A stretch of DNA of 64,000 nucleotides from Corynebacterium kalinowskii (GCF_009734385.1 NZ_CP046452.1:1984001-2048000); one strand, 5' to 3'. Shown: positions 38,465-47,682, counted from the stretch's first letter. Numbers and translations are program-made. Notes: a model not told the origin generated them from the letters alone.

Positions 38465-38800
38465 CTAGAAAATCATCAACTGTGCAGGCATTTCCTCCTG
38501 CTCGGTCGGTGCCGCATTAGAAAATCGAATCGCTTTCGCCCATTGATTGTCTGTCAAAGTAACAATGCGAATGTCTCCGCCTTCAGGCAAGCAAGATTTC
38601 ACGGTCTTAACGACACTTGAGAGTCTTGACGCCATGGGAAGATATTGCACATAGACACTAAACTGCGCCATTGAAAATCCTTGATCTAGCAATGCATTCC
38701 GAAATACTGTTGCCGCTTTCCGCTGGGGATTCGTCTTTACTGGCAAATCAAACATCACAAGACACCACATTGGCTGATCCTCATCCGTTCGCTTACCCAT
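38465..38800 (-). CDS. cas2: CRISPR-associated endoribonuclease Cas2
   Basis: A 111-residue Cas2 with the ferredoxin-like start WCLVMFDLPVKTNPQRKAATVFRNALLDQGFSMAQFSVYVQYL; the Asp in FDLP is the conserved acidic residue. It structures the Cas1-Cas2 integrase that inserts new spacers. ATG 38800 overlaps the cas1 stop by one base. Last gene of cas9-cas1-cas2, a three-gene set that defines type II-C. Confidence 0.96.
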   Translation of the reverse strand: MGKRTDEDQPMWCLVMFDLPVKTNPQRKAATVFRNALLDQGFSMAQFSVYVQYLPMASRLSSVVKTVKSCLPEGGDIRIVTLTDNQWAKAIRFSNAAPTEQEEMPAQLMIF

Positions 38801-39693
38801 TAGATACTCCAGTGAGTTACTTCAAATCTCTGCCGATTTCCTTCGACGTATAGCCCGAATTCCTGTGCTAGCTCGATCAAACTTGTTGGGATTGACTCTC
38901 CCGTTTTCTTAAACTGTTGATTTACCGCATCGACTAGTAGAGCTTTCGTTTCCCTCACTGCCGGGTCGAACTGCCGTACATTTGAAAGTACGAAATGATC
39001 CACTGCAGGTCGGAAAGGCTCGATCAGGTCATCTGCTAGAGCAAAAGGGTTCGATCGACCTCGGTGAAAAATTCCAAGTGGACCGCTCAGACCACCCGAA
39101 ATTACCGCACGAACCGCATGTCCTCGAAGAACGGTGTAGGCATAATCCAAGCAAGAATTGAGCCCTTGATCACCAGCACCTGGTTCTCGCCGAAATCCTT
39201 CCTCTAAGTTGATAGATGCCCAATAAAGCTTTGCAGCGACGGCTTCTCGATTGGTGGTATCGCCGGATCTCACTTCATTGGCTATTCGATTCAACTCCTG
39301 AGAGTTTTCGCAATGAAGTCTTTCAAGAGTATTCGCCTGCCCCAAAATCTTTGCTCGAACGGTCTGCTGCCAAGCTGATTTCTTTCGAGGCAGGCTTAAA
39401 CCTGCCTGTGCTCGGTGCCTTGCTCCGACTCTCGTGTGTTCGGCCCAAGGCATCGTTCCCGCTATCGGTATACCTCTCCAATCACATACGAGCAATACGA
39501 CATCATATTCGGCCAGTTTGGCCAGTACTGCCCCACTAACACTTGTCTGAATACCGACCAGAACTACGGCCAACTGTGCCAATGGCAAGTCACTAATCAC
39601 TTCAGATTCCTTAACCAATTTGATATGACCGCGCACATATCGGATTGATCCTTCGAACCCTGAAAGATCGATGACTTGCCAGCCGGGATTCAT
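38800..39693 (-). CDS. cas1: CRISPR-associated endonuclease/integrase Cas1
   Basis: A 297-residue Cas1. Metal ligands are recognisable as Glu 150 (NREAVAAKLYW), His 210 (GIFHRGRSNP) and Asp 222 in FALADDLIEPFRP. It catalyses spacer integration with Cas2. It starts four bases after the cas9 stop and overlaps cas2, so the three genes form one transcript. No csn2 or cas4 is present. Confidence 0.96.
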   Translation of the reverse strand: MNPGWQVIDLSGFEGSIRYVRGHIKLVKESEVISDLPLAQLAVVLVGIQTSVSGAVLAKLAEYDVVLLVCDWRGIPIAGTMPWAEHTRVGARHRAQAGLSLPRKKSAWQQTVRAKILGQANTLERLHCENSQELNRIANEVRSGDTTNREAVAAKLYWASINLEEGFRREPGAGDQGLNSCLDYAYTVLRGHAVRAVISGGLSGPLGIFHRGRSNPFALADDLIEPFRPAVDHFVLSNVRQFDPAVRETKALLVDAVNQQFKKTGESIPTSLIELAQEFGLYVEGNRQRFEVTHWSI

Positions 39694-39697
39694 CTGC

Positions 39698-42600
39698 CTA
39701 GGCTTTCCAACTCACTGGAAGGTGCGCAGCGGATTCCAAACGAACGCGGCCAAGCGAATCGCGTCTGATGACTACCGCTTTTCCGTCACCGAAGACTTTG
39801 TTGATTGCGGGAAGCCAACCAGTAGTATCGAGAACTTTCCTGACATCGCTAACGGCATCATCTTTCAGCCCTTCTGCACTAAAAAGACGTGGTCGCAGGC
39901 GAAGTCGGGAATTGCTAAAGAATCCATCCAAGTTCCAGCTCGTGATCTCTCCGAGCTGTTCCTGAGCTGCTCCAATCTGTCCAGTATTGAAGGTCGCCAT
40001 ATCCACTTGAATTTCATCATCAACGACCAACCATCCTAGGTACTCTGCAGTCCCATCTTCCAAGGCCTTACGCAGCTTAGGCTCCGATTGGCGCACACTC
40101 ATTGTTTGTAGTGGAATTTCCACGGAGAACAAATCGTCATTACGGAATCTTGCCAAATCTGCGGTGTAGACACGCATCATTGCAAAAGCAGTTTTCTTCC
40201 CTGAAGGAACTCGGTAGACACGTGCATGGTGCATTGATCTTCCGAGTTCAACGTATCCGCCTCGAACTGCAATCGCTCCGGCAGAAACCGGGAAGAATTC
40301 GATTTCATCGTCGGCGTTCAAGTACCGGTTCCCAACCCGAATTGTTCGTTCTGGGTTGGCTGGAAGTCCGTCCTTCTTGTCAAAGTCTGGGCATCGAGTC
40401 AATGCGCACCACAAGGCTTCGCTAGCAGCTTTGTCGATGTCCGCAATACTCATCGCATCACCAACTAGCTTCTTCGTGAGCTTGCCTACCGTGTCTTCAT
40501 GGACAGCACCGTTGCCAAGTCGCAGTCGCAGGTTGTGCGTGACTGGAATCCTATCTTCTTCCAGGTAAACTTGGAGCATTGCTCCCAGGCGCTTCATCGA
40601 ACTAAGCCACTTGTTGTAGCGAATCTGGTGGTTAGTGCTCGTACCAGTGAATTCTTTCCACTGCTCTGCCTCTCGCCTGTGTCGCTGTGCCTCTTTTAGG
40701 TTGACTCGCAACGCCAACACTTCAGCAACTGTCCGACTCATCATCGCAATCACCGCTGCATCAATGGCATGGTGACGGCGGTCAAGACGAGATTTTCCTA
40801 CGCCATCCGCGAAACGAAGGTTTCCGGAGATCCCAGATGCCCTACGAGCCTCTGCAGTTAGGCTGCCTTTGTACACGTTTACAGTAGTATCTGCAGAATT
40901 CGCCGAGCTTCCACCAAACTTCTGTTGAACTCGAGCACGTAGCTCATTGGCCATCCAAGCAACCGGCTCAATGGAGCGAGCATCAAACTCTTCGTCGAAT
41001 GTCCGTTGCTTGAGACGTTGCGCAACTCGCGACTTAAACTGCGCGAAATCCCGAGTCGTCAATCCTGGATCAACTAACCAATGATTGAGCCGTTCCAGTG
41101 CTTCAGCAACACTAACTCCAGGAATTGCACTTTTCTCCGCCCACAATACAAACGGCGTGTTGGATTTAGAGTGATTGCATCTCTTACATACGGCCAACAA
41201 GTTCTCACGCGTATTTGTGGAACCCATGCCTGCTCGAGGAACGATGTGGTCCATCTCGCAGGTTTTGAAATCAATCGGCTGACCACAGTATGCACACTGT
41301 CCATTTTGACGCTGGATTGACTGGAATCGCCATAGATCAGCGCTCCGTGGGCGCCCCTCGATTCCAAGCCTTGCCTGCATTTCCGAAACGATCTCTAGAT
41401 TTCTTTTGCCGCGTTTCTCCATTTCTCGATCTAGCTGACGAGACATCGCTTCACTGAGGAAACCGCTACGGACGTTTTCAATATTGATTACAGAAGGAGC
41501 ACCCCACTCGGATTCCGCGGCATTGAGCCAACGCGCAACCGCTTTGAGCACTCGGTCTACTGCGGGATTTCCTACAGGCTCAGCGATATCAGGTGCAGGC
41601 GGAGCCCAGTCGTTTGGAACATCAAACTCAAGTTTGCGTGCTTCGTACAGGTCGATTCCATCATTCAGCATGCGATCAGTCAGGCGTTCCAGGGTGGATT
41701 CTGAGTAAGCTGCGCGCCCAAGCGGTAGACGTAGCGAATCTAGCTTCTCATGATCGGAATCTTCCAAACTCTCGAAAAAAGCTTGGACGGAACTGCCCGA
41801 CTCGGTGTCAAAGTCAAAAGATTCGCTGTTCGACAAAGCTTTTAGCATTGCTCTGTGATCCTCATCGGAAGCGGTCTTCCACCAGCTTGACAGTGGCTTG
41901 AGCTTGGATGAGAGAATGCTCCGATTTGTGTCATGAACTGGAGGACGCGCACCAGCCCGCTCTCCATCGTCAGTGATCGTGGCGGTACCGAGCAAGCTGC
42001 CCCGATCGATCCCGAGGATTTCAGCTACGTTGATCCATTCCGGTTCCATCTTCGGAGCAAGGTTGACCAGGTAGTCGAACACAACTCGGCGTTGTTCGAT
42101 CGAAAGGGGTGCTTTTGCGCTTCCCTCCCTAATCCGGAGATTGCCGATCAGGGCAGCTATGCGGTATCGCTGAAACGCATCCGATGCCTTCAATGCTCGT
42201 GGCAAATGCGGTTGGAGGGGATCTTTGCCCACACGTCCTGAAGCAGAGCCCTTGGGGGACTCGGCAGAAAAAACAAGGGAAACGAGCTTTCGAGCGATTT
42301 CGTGGTCAACTCCCTGGGCGTCGAAGATCGTCCACAGCTCATTTGCGTGGTCAGACTGCATGAGTCTTGCAGAAAGCAGACCACCCTCACCTCGGAGCCT
42401 TGCGTTGCCCAGCGCACTTGCAGCAACAATTTGCCCGACAGTTGCATCCTCAGGGATTGGATAACCAATTGCCTTGCTGATATTTGTCCGAATCTCAATC
42501 AGCTGTGCGCTAGGCTCTGTTCGTGCCATTAAGGACTCGACCTTCGAGTATGGATTACGCCATCCTCGGTGACGTGCAATGTGTCGCAAAGCAATGGAGA

Positions 42601-42973
42601 GTTTCTCCTGCATTTCAGAAGCGTCAGCGATTCGTCCTTGGGCGAGCTCTGCGCGCACCTTCCACGGTAGAAAAGGATCCGAATACACTTCGAACGCCTT
42701 CACAGGCCAACCAAGGCCCTCAAGATACTTGTCAAGCTTTTGGAGTCGCTTCTTCTTGCGTCGGAACATTCTCCGAGTTCGTCGAGCGATGCCAGACACT
42801 GCGAGTCTTGTGTCGGCCTTCTTGTTACTGTCGGGATCAATACCCGAATCATGGATGTGTGAAACGAGATTCAAGATCTCGGTTGGTGCGCCATTGTCAT
42901 CCAAAGCAATGGCAGCAAATCCAACTGAGTGAGTTCCGACATCAATGCCTACTGCATAGTTTATGCGTTCCAC
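39698..42973 (-). CDS. cas9: CRISPR-associated endonuclease Cas9, type II-C
   Basis: RNA-guided DNA nuclease of 1091 residues, close to C. diphtheriae Cas9 (1084). RuvC-I is YAVGIDVGTHSVGF (Asp 11). The Arg-rich bridge helix is GIARRTRRMFRRKKKRLQKLD. The HNH domain carries CAYCGQPIDFKTCEMDHIVPRAG with a second CKRC pair, and RuvC-III is RLDRRHHAIDAAVIA. All catalytic residues appear intact. The frame is open to 43021, but that part is the tracrRNA terminator. GTG 42973 is chosen because AAGGTGG lies 5 bp upstream. GC content looks lower than in flanking genes, in keeping with acquisition by transfer. Confidence 0.97.
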   Translation of the reverse strand: MERINYAVGIDVGTHSVGFAAIALDDNGAPTEILNLVSHIHDSGIDPDSNKKADTRLAVSGIARRTRRMFRRKKKRLQKLDKYLEGLGWPVKAFEVYSDPFLPWKVRAELAQGRIADASEMQEKLSIALRHIARHRGWRNPYSKVESLMARTEPSAQLIEIRTNISKAIGYPIPEDATVGQIVAASALGNARLRGEGGLLSARLMQSDHANELWTIFDAQGVDHEIARKLVSLVFSAESPKGSASGRVGKDPLQPHLPRALKASDAFQRYRIAALIGNLRIREGSAKAPLSIEQRRVVFDYLVNLAPKMEPEWINVAEILGIDRGSLLGTATITDDGERAGARPPVHDTNRSILSSKLKPLSSWWKTASDEDHRAMLKALSNSESFDFDTESGSSVQAFFESLEDSDHEKLDSLRLPLGRAAYSESTLERLTDRMLNDGIDLYEARKLEFDVPNDWAPPAPDIAEPVGNPAVDRVLKAVARWLNAAESEWGAPSVINIENVRSGFLSEAMSRQLDREMEKRGKRNLEIVSEMQARLGIEGRPRSADLWRFQSIQRQNGQCAYCGQPIDFKTCEMDHIVPRAGMGSTNTRENLLAVCKRCNHSKSNTPFVLWAEKSAIPGVSVAEALERLNHWLVDPGLTTRDFAQFKSRVAQRLKQRTFDEEFDARSIEPVAWMANELRARVQQKFGGSSANSADTTVNVYKGSLTAEARRASGISGNLRFADGVGKSRLDRRHHAIDAAVIAMMSRTVAEVLALRVNLKEAQRHRREAEQWKEFTGTSTNHQIRYNKWLSSMKRLGAMLQVYLEEDRIPVTHNLRLRLGNGAVHEDTVGKLTKKLVGDAMSIADIDKAASEALWCALTRCPDFDKKDGLPANPERTIRVGNRYLNADDEIEFFPVSAGAIAVRGGYVELGRSMHHARVYRVPSGKKTAFAMMRVYTADLARFRNDDLFSVEIPLQTMSVRQSEPKLRKALEDGTAEYLGWLVVDDEIQVDMATFNTGQIGAAQEQLGEITSWNLDGFFSNSRLRLRPRLFSAEGLKDDAVSDVRKVLDTTGWLPAINKVFGDGKAVVIRRDSLGRVRLESAAHLPVSWKA

Positions 42974-42992
42974 GAAAGCCACCTTAGGTATT

Positions 42993-43075
42993 AAAAAAGC
43001 CGGCTTACGCCGGCGGAGCATTCAACGCCAGAAACGTGCTGGCGCTTACTGAGGTTCAACTCTGGTTTAAATGAT
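42993..43075 (-). ncRNA. tracrRNA
   Basis: Read on the minus strand, AGAGTTGAACC-T-CAG (about 43063-43049) is the anti-repeat that pairs with the 5' part of the CRISPR repeat. It is followed by AAGCGCCAGCACG and TTTCTGGCG, which form a nexus-like hairpin, then AATGCTCC and the terminator hairpin GCCGGC-GTAA-GCCGGC with six T (43014-42993). Order and several blocks match the known C. diphtheriae tracrRNA. The 5' end is uncertain: the promoter at 43099-43071 would start it near 43064, while pairing of CTATCA with the repeat would need a longer form. Confidence 0.85.
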
Positions 43076-43105
43076 AGTGCGATAGCGAAGGTGTTGCAAC
43101 ACCTT
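43071..43105 (-). promoter_or_regulatory. tracrRNA promoter and 18-bp palindrome
   Basis: On the minus strand -35 TTGCAA (43099-43094) and -10 TATCAT (43076-43071) are 17 bp apart. The -35 element lies in the centre of a perfect 18-bp palindrome, AAGGTGTTGCAACACCTT (43088-43105), which could be an operator or, on the plus strand, a loop-less hairpin followed by T residues. Confidence 0.6.
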
Positions 43106-43125
43106 TTTACTGAGATTTCCCAAAC

Positions 43126-46059
43126 CTAACGCGTCGCCTGGTCCAGCAGGTAGATGACGTGTTCGTAGTCGTAGCCGGTCTTTTGTTCCATGCCCATTTC
43201 ACAGGTGCGGTTGGCGGAGACGAAGGCGTCGATAGGCCCATCTTCCAACGCCAATGCCAAGCCGGTTCGCTCATCCTCGGTGGCAGATTCCAACAGTTCT
43301 GGGTGGAGCAAACCACGGTCGCCGGCAGTGCCGCAGCAAGTGGCGCCGAGCGGGATGAAAGCGTCGTCCGAGGCAAAGGACGCCACCTCCATCAACTGAC
43401 CCACCAGGTCCATGTGCTGCAGTGAGCAGTTCGGGTGCACCGCCACGCGGCCGACTGGGTGGCTGGTCGCGAGCGTAGGCAACAACGTAGCAGCCCATTC
43501 AACCGCATCCATCACGTGGATCTTCTCCCACCGCGACAGTTGCTCAGCGGTGAGCTCACCTGGCACATTTTCGAGCATGCCGTGGGTACAAGAAGCGGCA
43601 TCCACCACGATCGGCAAGGAACCGGATTCGGACCACACCCACAGGTCTTCGAGTAGTTTCACTGACATATAGTGCTTGGCATCGCGGAAGCCCTTAGAGC
43701 TAAACGGCGTGCCGCAACAGGTCCCAGCGACGTCTCCTGGGATGTGCAGCGGTTTACCGGCGCGCGCGGAGACGGCAACGAGGGTTTCAGGCAGTGACGG
43801 GCCATCTCCGGAGCGCCCAAACATGCGGTTGATGCAGGCTGGGAAGTAGATCGCAGCGGCGCCGACACGAGAAGTCGCAGGAAGTGAAGACGCTGCTGGC
43901 GGCAAGCCGTCTTTCGCGGAAGGCATGAGATCGTCGGAAACGACAGAGCGCACTACGCCAGTTAGCGCGCCAAGGACGGTAGACCCTAAAGTAGGCCCCA
44001 GCACCTTTTCCACAGCTCCTGCGGCAGAGAGTCCGCCACGTGCGGCCTTTTCCACCGCTGCCCAATTCTTGGCCAGCTTGAGGGCAATCTGGTTCGCCCC
44101 GTCCGATTGCTGCGCCACACGGAAATTCTTCATCAATGCGCCGGTATCAATAGAGATCGGGCACGAGATGGCGCAGGTGCCATCGGCGGCGCACATGTCG
44201 ATGGCATCGTAGCCATAGTCGTCGTAAAGCGCCTTAAGCAGTGCAGATCCCACTGGCTGGCGTGCCATTTCGCGGCGAAGCACGATGCGCTGGCGTGGGG
44301 TGACGGTCGCGTTGCGGGACGGGCACACCGGTTCGCAGAAGCCGCATTCCACGCAGTGAGTGACTTCTTCTTCGACGCGCGGGAAAGACTTGAAGTTCTT
44401 CATGTGCACGTCTTGGTCGCGGGTGAGCTTGACGTTCGGGGCGAGAATGCCGTGGGGATCGAGTAGTTCTTTAACCTCCCACATCAGCCCGAATAGCGTG
44501 GTTCCCCATTCGCGTTCCAGGTATGGCGCCATGGCAAAACCTGTGCCGTGCTCTGCTTTCAGGGAGCCGTCGTAGCGGTCGAGAACCAGCTCTACCAGGG
44601 CATCCATGAAGGTTTCGTAGGAGGCGACTTCTTCTGCGTCGTCAAAGGCGGGGGTCATAAAGAAGTGCAGGTTGCCGAAGGCAGCGTGCCCCATGACCAT
44701 CTCTGGATAGCCATGCTCGCGCAGTAGCGCCATGAGGTCTTTGGCGGCCTCGCCTACCTCAGCAGGCGGGAAACACACGTCCTCAGTGATCAGCGCGGTG
44801 CCTTCCCGACGCTGCTTGCCGAACAGCGGGTACAGGCCACCACGGATCTGCCAGGCGAGGTCGATGTCGCGTTGGTCGCGCATGAAATCGAGTGGCTCGG
44901 TTAGTGGGGCGTCGGCAAGCACAGCGCGAGCGGCGTCAATCTTGGCTTGCAAATCTGCCTCATCCAGGCCAGCGATTTCGAGCAGCAGCGCGGAGGCATC
45001 ATCGTCGAGTTCCTGCCACTGCGGGTCGGCGCCCTTGAAGTTGCCGACCGATTCGCGCAGCACCGGGCTGACCAAGATTTCGCAGGCAGCAGCTCCCGCA
45101 GCCATGAGCTTGGGCACGTATTCCGCCGCCGAGGCCAGCGTCGGCAGCATCACCCAGGTCACGGTCTTTGCCGTCGGCAGTGGCAAGGTGGCCAGCTCTG
45201 CGTCGGCGATGAATCCCAGCGTGCCTTCGGCCCCCACCATCAGCTTGAGGAGAATACCGACCGGTGTATCTGCATCCAGGAATGCATCGAGGCGGATGCC
45301 GTTGGTGTTGCGGATGGAGAATTTGCGGCGTAGTCGGGCGACCAGGGCGTCGTCGGCAAGCAACCGCGCGCGGATGTCCATCAGGCCCGCCACCAGCTCT
45401 GGTTCAGCGGTGGCGAGTGCTTCGTCGGCGTTGGCAGCGCGCGTATCGACGACCGTTCCCGACGGCAGCACGATGGTCGCTTCGCGGATCGAGTGGTACG
45501 AATCCTGATCTACCGTGCAGCGCATACCGCCGGAGTTATTGGAGAGGATGCCGCCGATCGTGGCGACGACGGCCGAAGCTGGGTCGGGAGCAAAGCGACG
45601 CCCCGAGCGTGCCAGCACCGCATTCAGCGCAGTCAGGGTCTCACCCGGGCGGACATACACATTTTCGCCGAGGACCTCGATGCCACGAAAGTTCGATCGC
45701 ACGTCCACCAGGATGTCGTCGCCCTGTGCCTGCCCATTGAGTGAGGATCCACCGGAGCGGAAGGTGAGGTGGCGACCGTGATCGCGGCAGTAGGCAAGCA
45801 ACTGCTGCATGTCTTTGATATCGCGTGGGGAGACCACCACCTGCGGAATGAGCCGGTAGTGTCCGGCGTCGGAGGCATAACGCACGAGGTCCAAAGCGCG
45901 TGAGTGAACTTGTTCTTCACCGAGGAGCTCAATAAGAGCGCTTTTAAGCTGCTCCGGAGTACCCGCTGCCAGCTCTTCCGGGACTCGGTCCGGGAATTCT
46001 CTTTCATTTCCTGCTGGTTTGCCGATTTTGGACGTATCGAGGGTAAAGAGCTGCTTCAT
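43126..46059 (-). CDS. FAD-binding and 4Fe-4S oxidoreductase (D-lactate/2-hydroxyacid dehydrogenase type)
   Basis: A 977-residue fusion. The N-terminal part is an FAD-linked oxidase of the PCMH type (RYASDAGHYRLIPQVVVSPRDIKDMQQLL, TFRSGGSSLNGQAQGDDILVD, GGILSNNSGGM, VGAEGTLGFI). Next is a ferredoxin-like 4Fe-4S region, CVECGFCEPVCPSR and CAADGTCAISCPISI, then two CCG domains ending in GTCCGTPFSSKG and GATCCGTAGDRG. Such proteins oxidise D-lactate, glycolate or D-2-hydroxyglutarate; the substrate is not resolved. ATG 46059 (MKQLFTLDTSKIG) is preferred over the longer frame to 46128, which would overlap the gene upstream. Its 3' end supplies the right direct repeat of the CRISPR locus. Confidence 0.88.
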   Translation of the reverse strand: MKQLFTLDTSKIGKPAGNEREFPDRVPEELAAGTPEQLKSALIELLGEEQVHSRALDLVRYASDAGHYRLIPQVVVSPRDIKDMQQLLAYCRDHGRHLTFRSGGSSLNGQAQGDDILVDVRSNFRGIEVLGENVYVRPGETLTALNAVLARSGRRFAPDPASAVVATIGGILSNNSGGMRCTVDQDSYHSIREATIVLPSGTVVDTRAANADEALATAEPELVAGLMDIRARLLADDALVARLRRKFSIRNTNGIRLDAFLDADTPVGILLKLMVGAEGTLGFIADAELATLPLPTAKTVTWVMLPTLASAAEYVPKLMAAGAAACEILVSPVLRESVGNFKGADPQWQELDDDASALLLEIAGLDEADLQAKIDAARAVLADAPLTEPLDFMRDQRDIDLAWQIRGGLYPLFGKQRREGTALITEDVCFPPAEVGEAAKDLMALLREHGYPEMVMGHAAFGNLHFFMTPAFDDAEEVASYETFMDALVELVLDRYDGSLKAEHGTGFAMAPYLEREWGTTLFGLMWEVKELLDPHGILAPNVKLTRDQDVHMKNFKSFPRVEEEVTHCVECGFCEPVCPSRNATVTPRQRIVLRREMARQPVGSALLKALYDDYGYDAIDMCAADGTCAISCPISIDTGALMKNFRVAQQSDGANQIALKLAKNWAAVEKAARGGLSAAGAVEKVLGPTLGSTVLGALTGVVRSVVSDDLMPSAKDGLPPAASSLPATSRVGAAAIYFPACINRMFGRSGDGPSLPETLVAVSARAGKPLHIPGDVAGTCCGTPFSSKGFRDAKHYMSVKLLEDLWVWSESGSLPIVVDAASCTHGMLENVPGELTAEQLSRWEKIHVMDAVEWAATLLPTLATSHPVGRVAVHPNCSLQHMDLVGQLMEVASFASDDAFIPLGATCCGTAGDRGLLHPELLESATEDERTGLALALEDGPIDAFVSANRTCEMGMEQKTGYDYEHVIYLLDQATR
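43127..43147. repeat. Right flanking direct repeat of the CRISPR-Cas locus
   Basis: Copy of the 21-bp sequence at 35412-35432 with one mismatch. It covers the last codons and stop of the FAD oxidase gene, so this copy is the resident one. Confidence 0.85.
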
Positions 46060-46064
46060 GCCCC

Positions 46065-46928
46065 TTAAAGTACCTGTTTTATTCCCTCGGCAACGATAGT
46101 TTTCCCATTTTTGGGTAGATCCCCGCACGAGGAAATGATCCCCTCAACGGGCCGTTGTCCTAGCTCGACTTCCCAACGGCGACCGTCGGCATGTGTGACG
46201 AGCCCGCCAGTCGCGCTCAGCGAGCCGAGCAGCACGCGCTCACCTGATTCGACCAGGTGCGTGGCCACAGCCAGCTCAGCGACCTGATCAGGCGCAGCGT
46301 AGCAGCTGCGGCCGCGATTGCCGGCGAGGAAGAGCTCACCCCGCTGCAGGTAGCGAACCATGTCGGTGGCAGGGCGCTCGGCTAAGTGCCCGAAGGAGTA
46401 CCCCCAGGGCAGCGCTATTATCGACGGCGCGAAGCGGTGCCCCTTGGTGTGGGAGGATTCCCAAATGTTCTCTCCCGGGAAGGTCTGGTCCAGGTAAGCA
46501 GCCAGTGGCCGACCCTTGAGGGCGCAGCAGCGGTCGCGTTTGCCGTGGGTGCAGACGAGAACGACCGGATGGTTCACTGGTTCGCCACCGGAAGTGCCGG
46601 GGGCACTGATATCCAAGTCGAGCAACTCTTCGATCGAGCGAAGAGAGAGTTTTTCCACGTAGCCTTGTTCCACAAAAGCGATGAAAACACTGCGAATGCT
46701 GCGCTGCTGCCCTTCGCGGCCAGGCTTGCGGATCAATTGCAAGCTAGCCCCGGTGCGGTGGAGAAACTCTGCCACACGAGCTGTGAGTTCGGGGCCGAAC
46801 GCATCGCCATCCATGATGTCGTGGCCCCAGCCGAGGGCGTGTTCAAAGGCAATGAAAACTGTCCCGGTTTTTGCCGTGCCGGGCAGGGGCTCTACGCGCT
46901 GGTCTGAGCAGAGAACTTCGGGAGTCAT
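46065..46928 (-). CDS. Sucrase/ferredoxin-like (thioredoxin-fold 2Fe-2S) protein
   Basis: A 287-residue protein of the Suc_Fer-like family. The C-terminal half contains VVLVCTHGKRDRCCALKGRPLAAYL and WESSHTKGHRFAPSIIALPWGYSFGHL, whose Cys and His residues are the proposed Fe-S ligands. The N-terminal part (GTVFIAFEHALGWGHDIMDG) is also typical. The stop is only five bases before the start of the FAD/Fe-S oxidase, so it probably passes electrons in the same pathway; that link is inferred. ATG 46928 is the start. Confidence 0.85.
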   Translation of the reverse strand: MTPEVLCSDQRVEPLPGTAKTGTVFIAFEHALGWGHDIMDGDAFGPELTARVAEFLHRTGASLQLIRKPGREGQQRSIRSVFIAFVEQGYVEKLSLRSIEELLDLDISAPGTSGGEPVNHPVVLVCTHGKRDRCCALKGRPLAAYLDQTFPGENIWESSHTKGHRFAPSIIALPWGYSFGHLAERPATDMVRYLQRGELFLAGNRGRSCYAAPDQVAELAVATHLVESGERVLLGSLSATGGLVTHADGRRWEVELGQRPVEGIISSCGDLPKNGKTIVAEGIKQVL

Positions 46929-47064
46929 ACTCCCAGGTTAGCCGGTTGCCCAGCAGACAGGAAAGGCAACCCTAACTGTTGCTAAAGTGAAAGTTGTTAT
47001 TACCGTTTCACAACATTTCCTGCGACTGTCCCAATTTTGACTCACAACTAGCTACGGTGAAGCC

Positions 47065-47682
47065 ATGACTGCTGTTTCTCTCCCTATCCGTACCGCTGCC
47101 CTCGTGGCTGCGATTGGCCTGAGCGCCGTCGGTATCGCTGCGTGCGACTCCGACGAAACATCGTCCGGCGGACCAACTCAGATCCAAAAGCAGTCCCTCA
47201 CCAGTGACTCCCAACAGTCCAGCACGTCGAACATTGCCCCGCTAGGCCAGGCTAACTCCACCATGAAGACCCAGCCTGTCGAAGTCCCAGCGAAGCTGGT
47301 CCCTGTTGCCATGCGTACCGGCACCCACCAGGGGTTTGACCGCGTGGTCATCGAGCTCACCGGCGAAGGTAAACCTGGGTGGCACATCGACTACGTTCCA
47401 CTCCCACAGCAGCAAGCTAGCGGCCAAGAGCTCAAAGTTTCCGGCGATACCTTCCTCAACGTCAACATCGACGGCACCACCTACCCTTTCGAGATCGGTG
47501 TCGAAGCCACCGACCTCCCAGCTACAGTTGGCTCCGGCCCTGCCGTGGCTGAAGTCATCTCCGGTGGCACGTTCGAGGGCCGCTCCCAGTTCGTCATCGG
47601 ACTGAAAGGCAGCCCCCGCCCCTACTCCGTCTCCTACCTCGAAGACCCCAAGCGCCTAGTCATCGACTTCACCGAGAACTAG
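47065..47682 (+). CDS. Secreted lipoprotein with AMIN-like domain
   Basis: A 205-residue lipoprotein. The signal peptide ends at lipobox VGIAAC (Cys 27) and is followed by a Ser/Gln-rich linker to about residue 60. A beta-rich domain then follows (VAMRTGTHQGFDRVVIELTGEGKPGWHIDYV...RSQFVIGLKGSPRPYSVSYLEDPKRLVIDF), which has the form of AMIN-like domains in actinobacterial surface lipoproteins. These may bind cell-wall polymers. It stands alone, divergent from the Suc_Fer gene, and ends in a 4-bp overlap with the convergent imuB. Confidence 0.8.
   Translation: MTAVSLPIRTAALVAAIGLSAVGIAACDSDETSSGGPTQIQKQSLTSDSQQSSTSNIAPLGQANSTMKTQPVEVPAKLVPVAMRTGTHQGFDRVVIELTGEGKPGWHIDYVPLPQQQASGQELKVSGDTFLNVNIDGTTYPFEIGVEATDLPATVGSGPAVAEVISGGTFEGRSQFVIGLKGSPRPYSVSYLEDPKRLVIDFTEN

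Noticed and set aside
35533-38620. Short open frames inside the CRISPR array
   Set aside because: They consist of translated repeats and spacers and have no initiation signals.
42974-43021. N-terminal extension of the cas9 frame to 43021
   Set aside because: This stretch codes LRRRKPAFLIPK from the tracrRNA terminator hairpin; GTG 42973 has a ribosome-binding site and matches the C. diphtheriae Cas9 N-terminus.
35433-43126. Integrase or transposase explaining the direct repeats
   Set aside because: All six frames were considered; only cas genes and the array are present.
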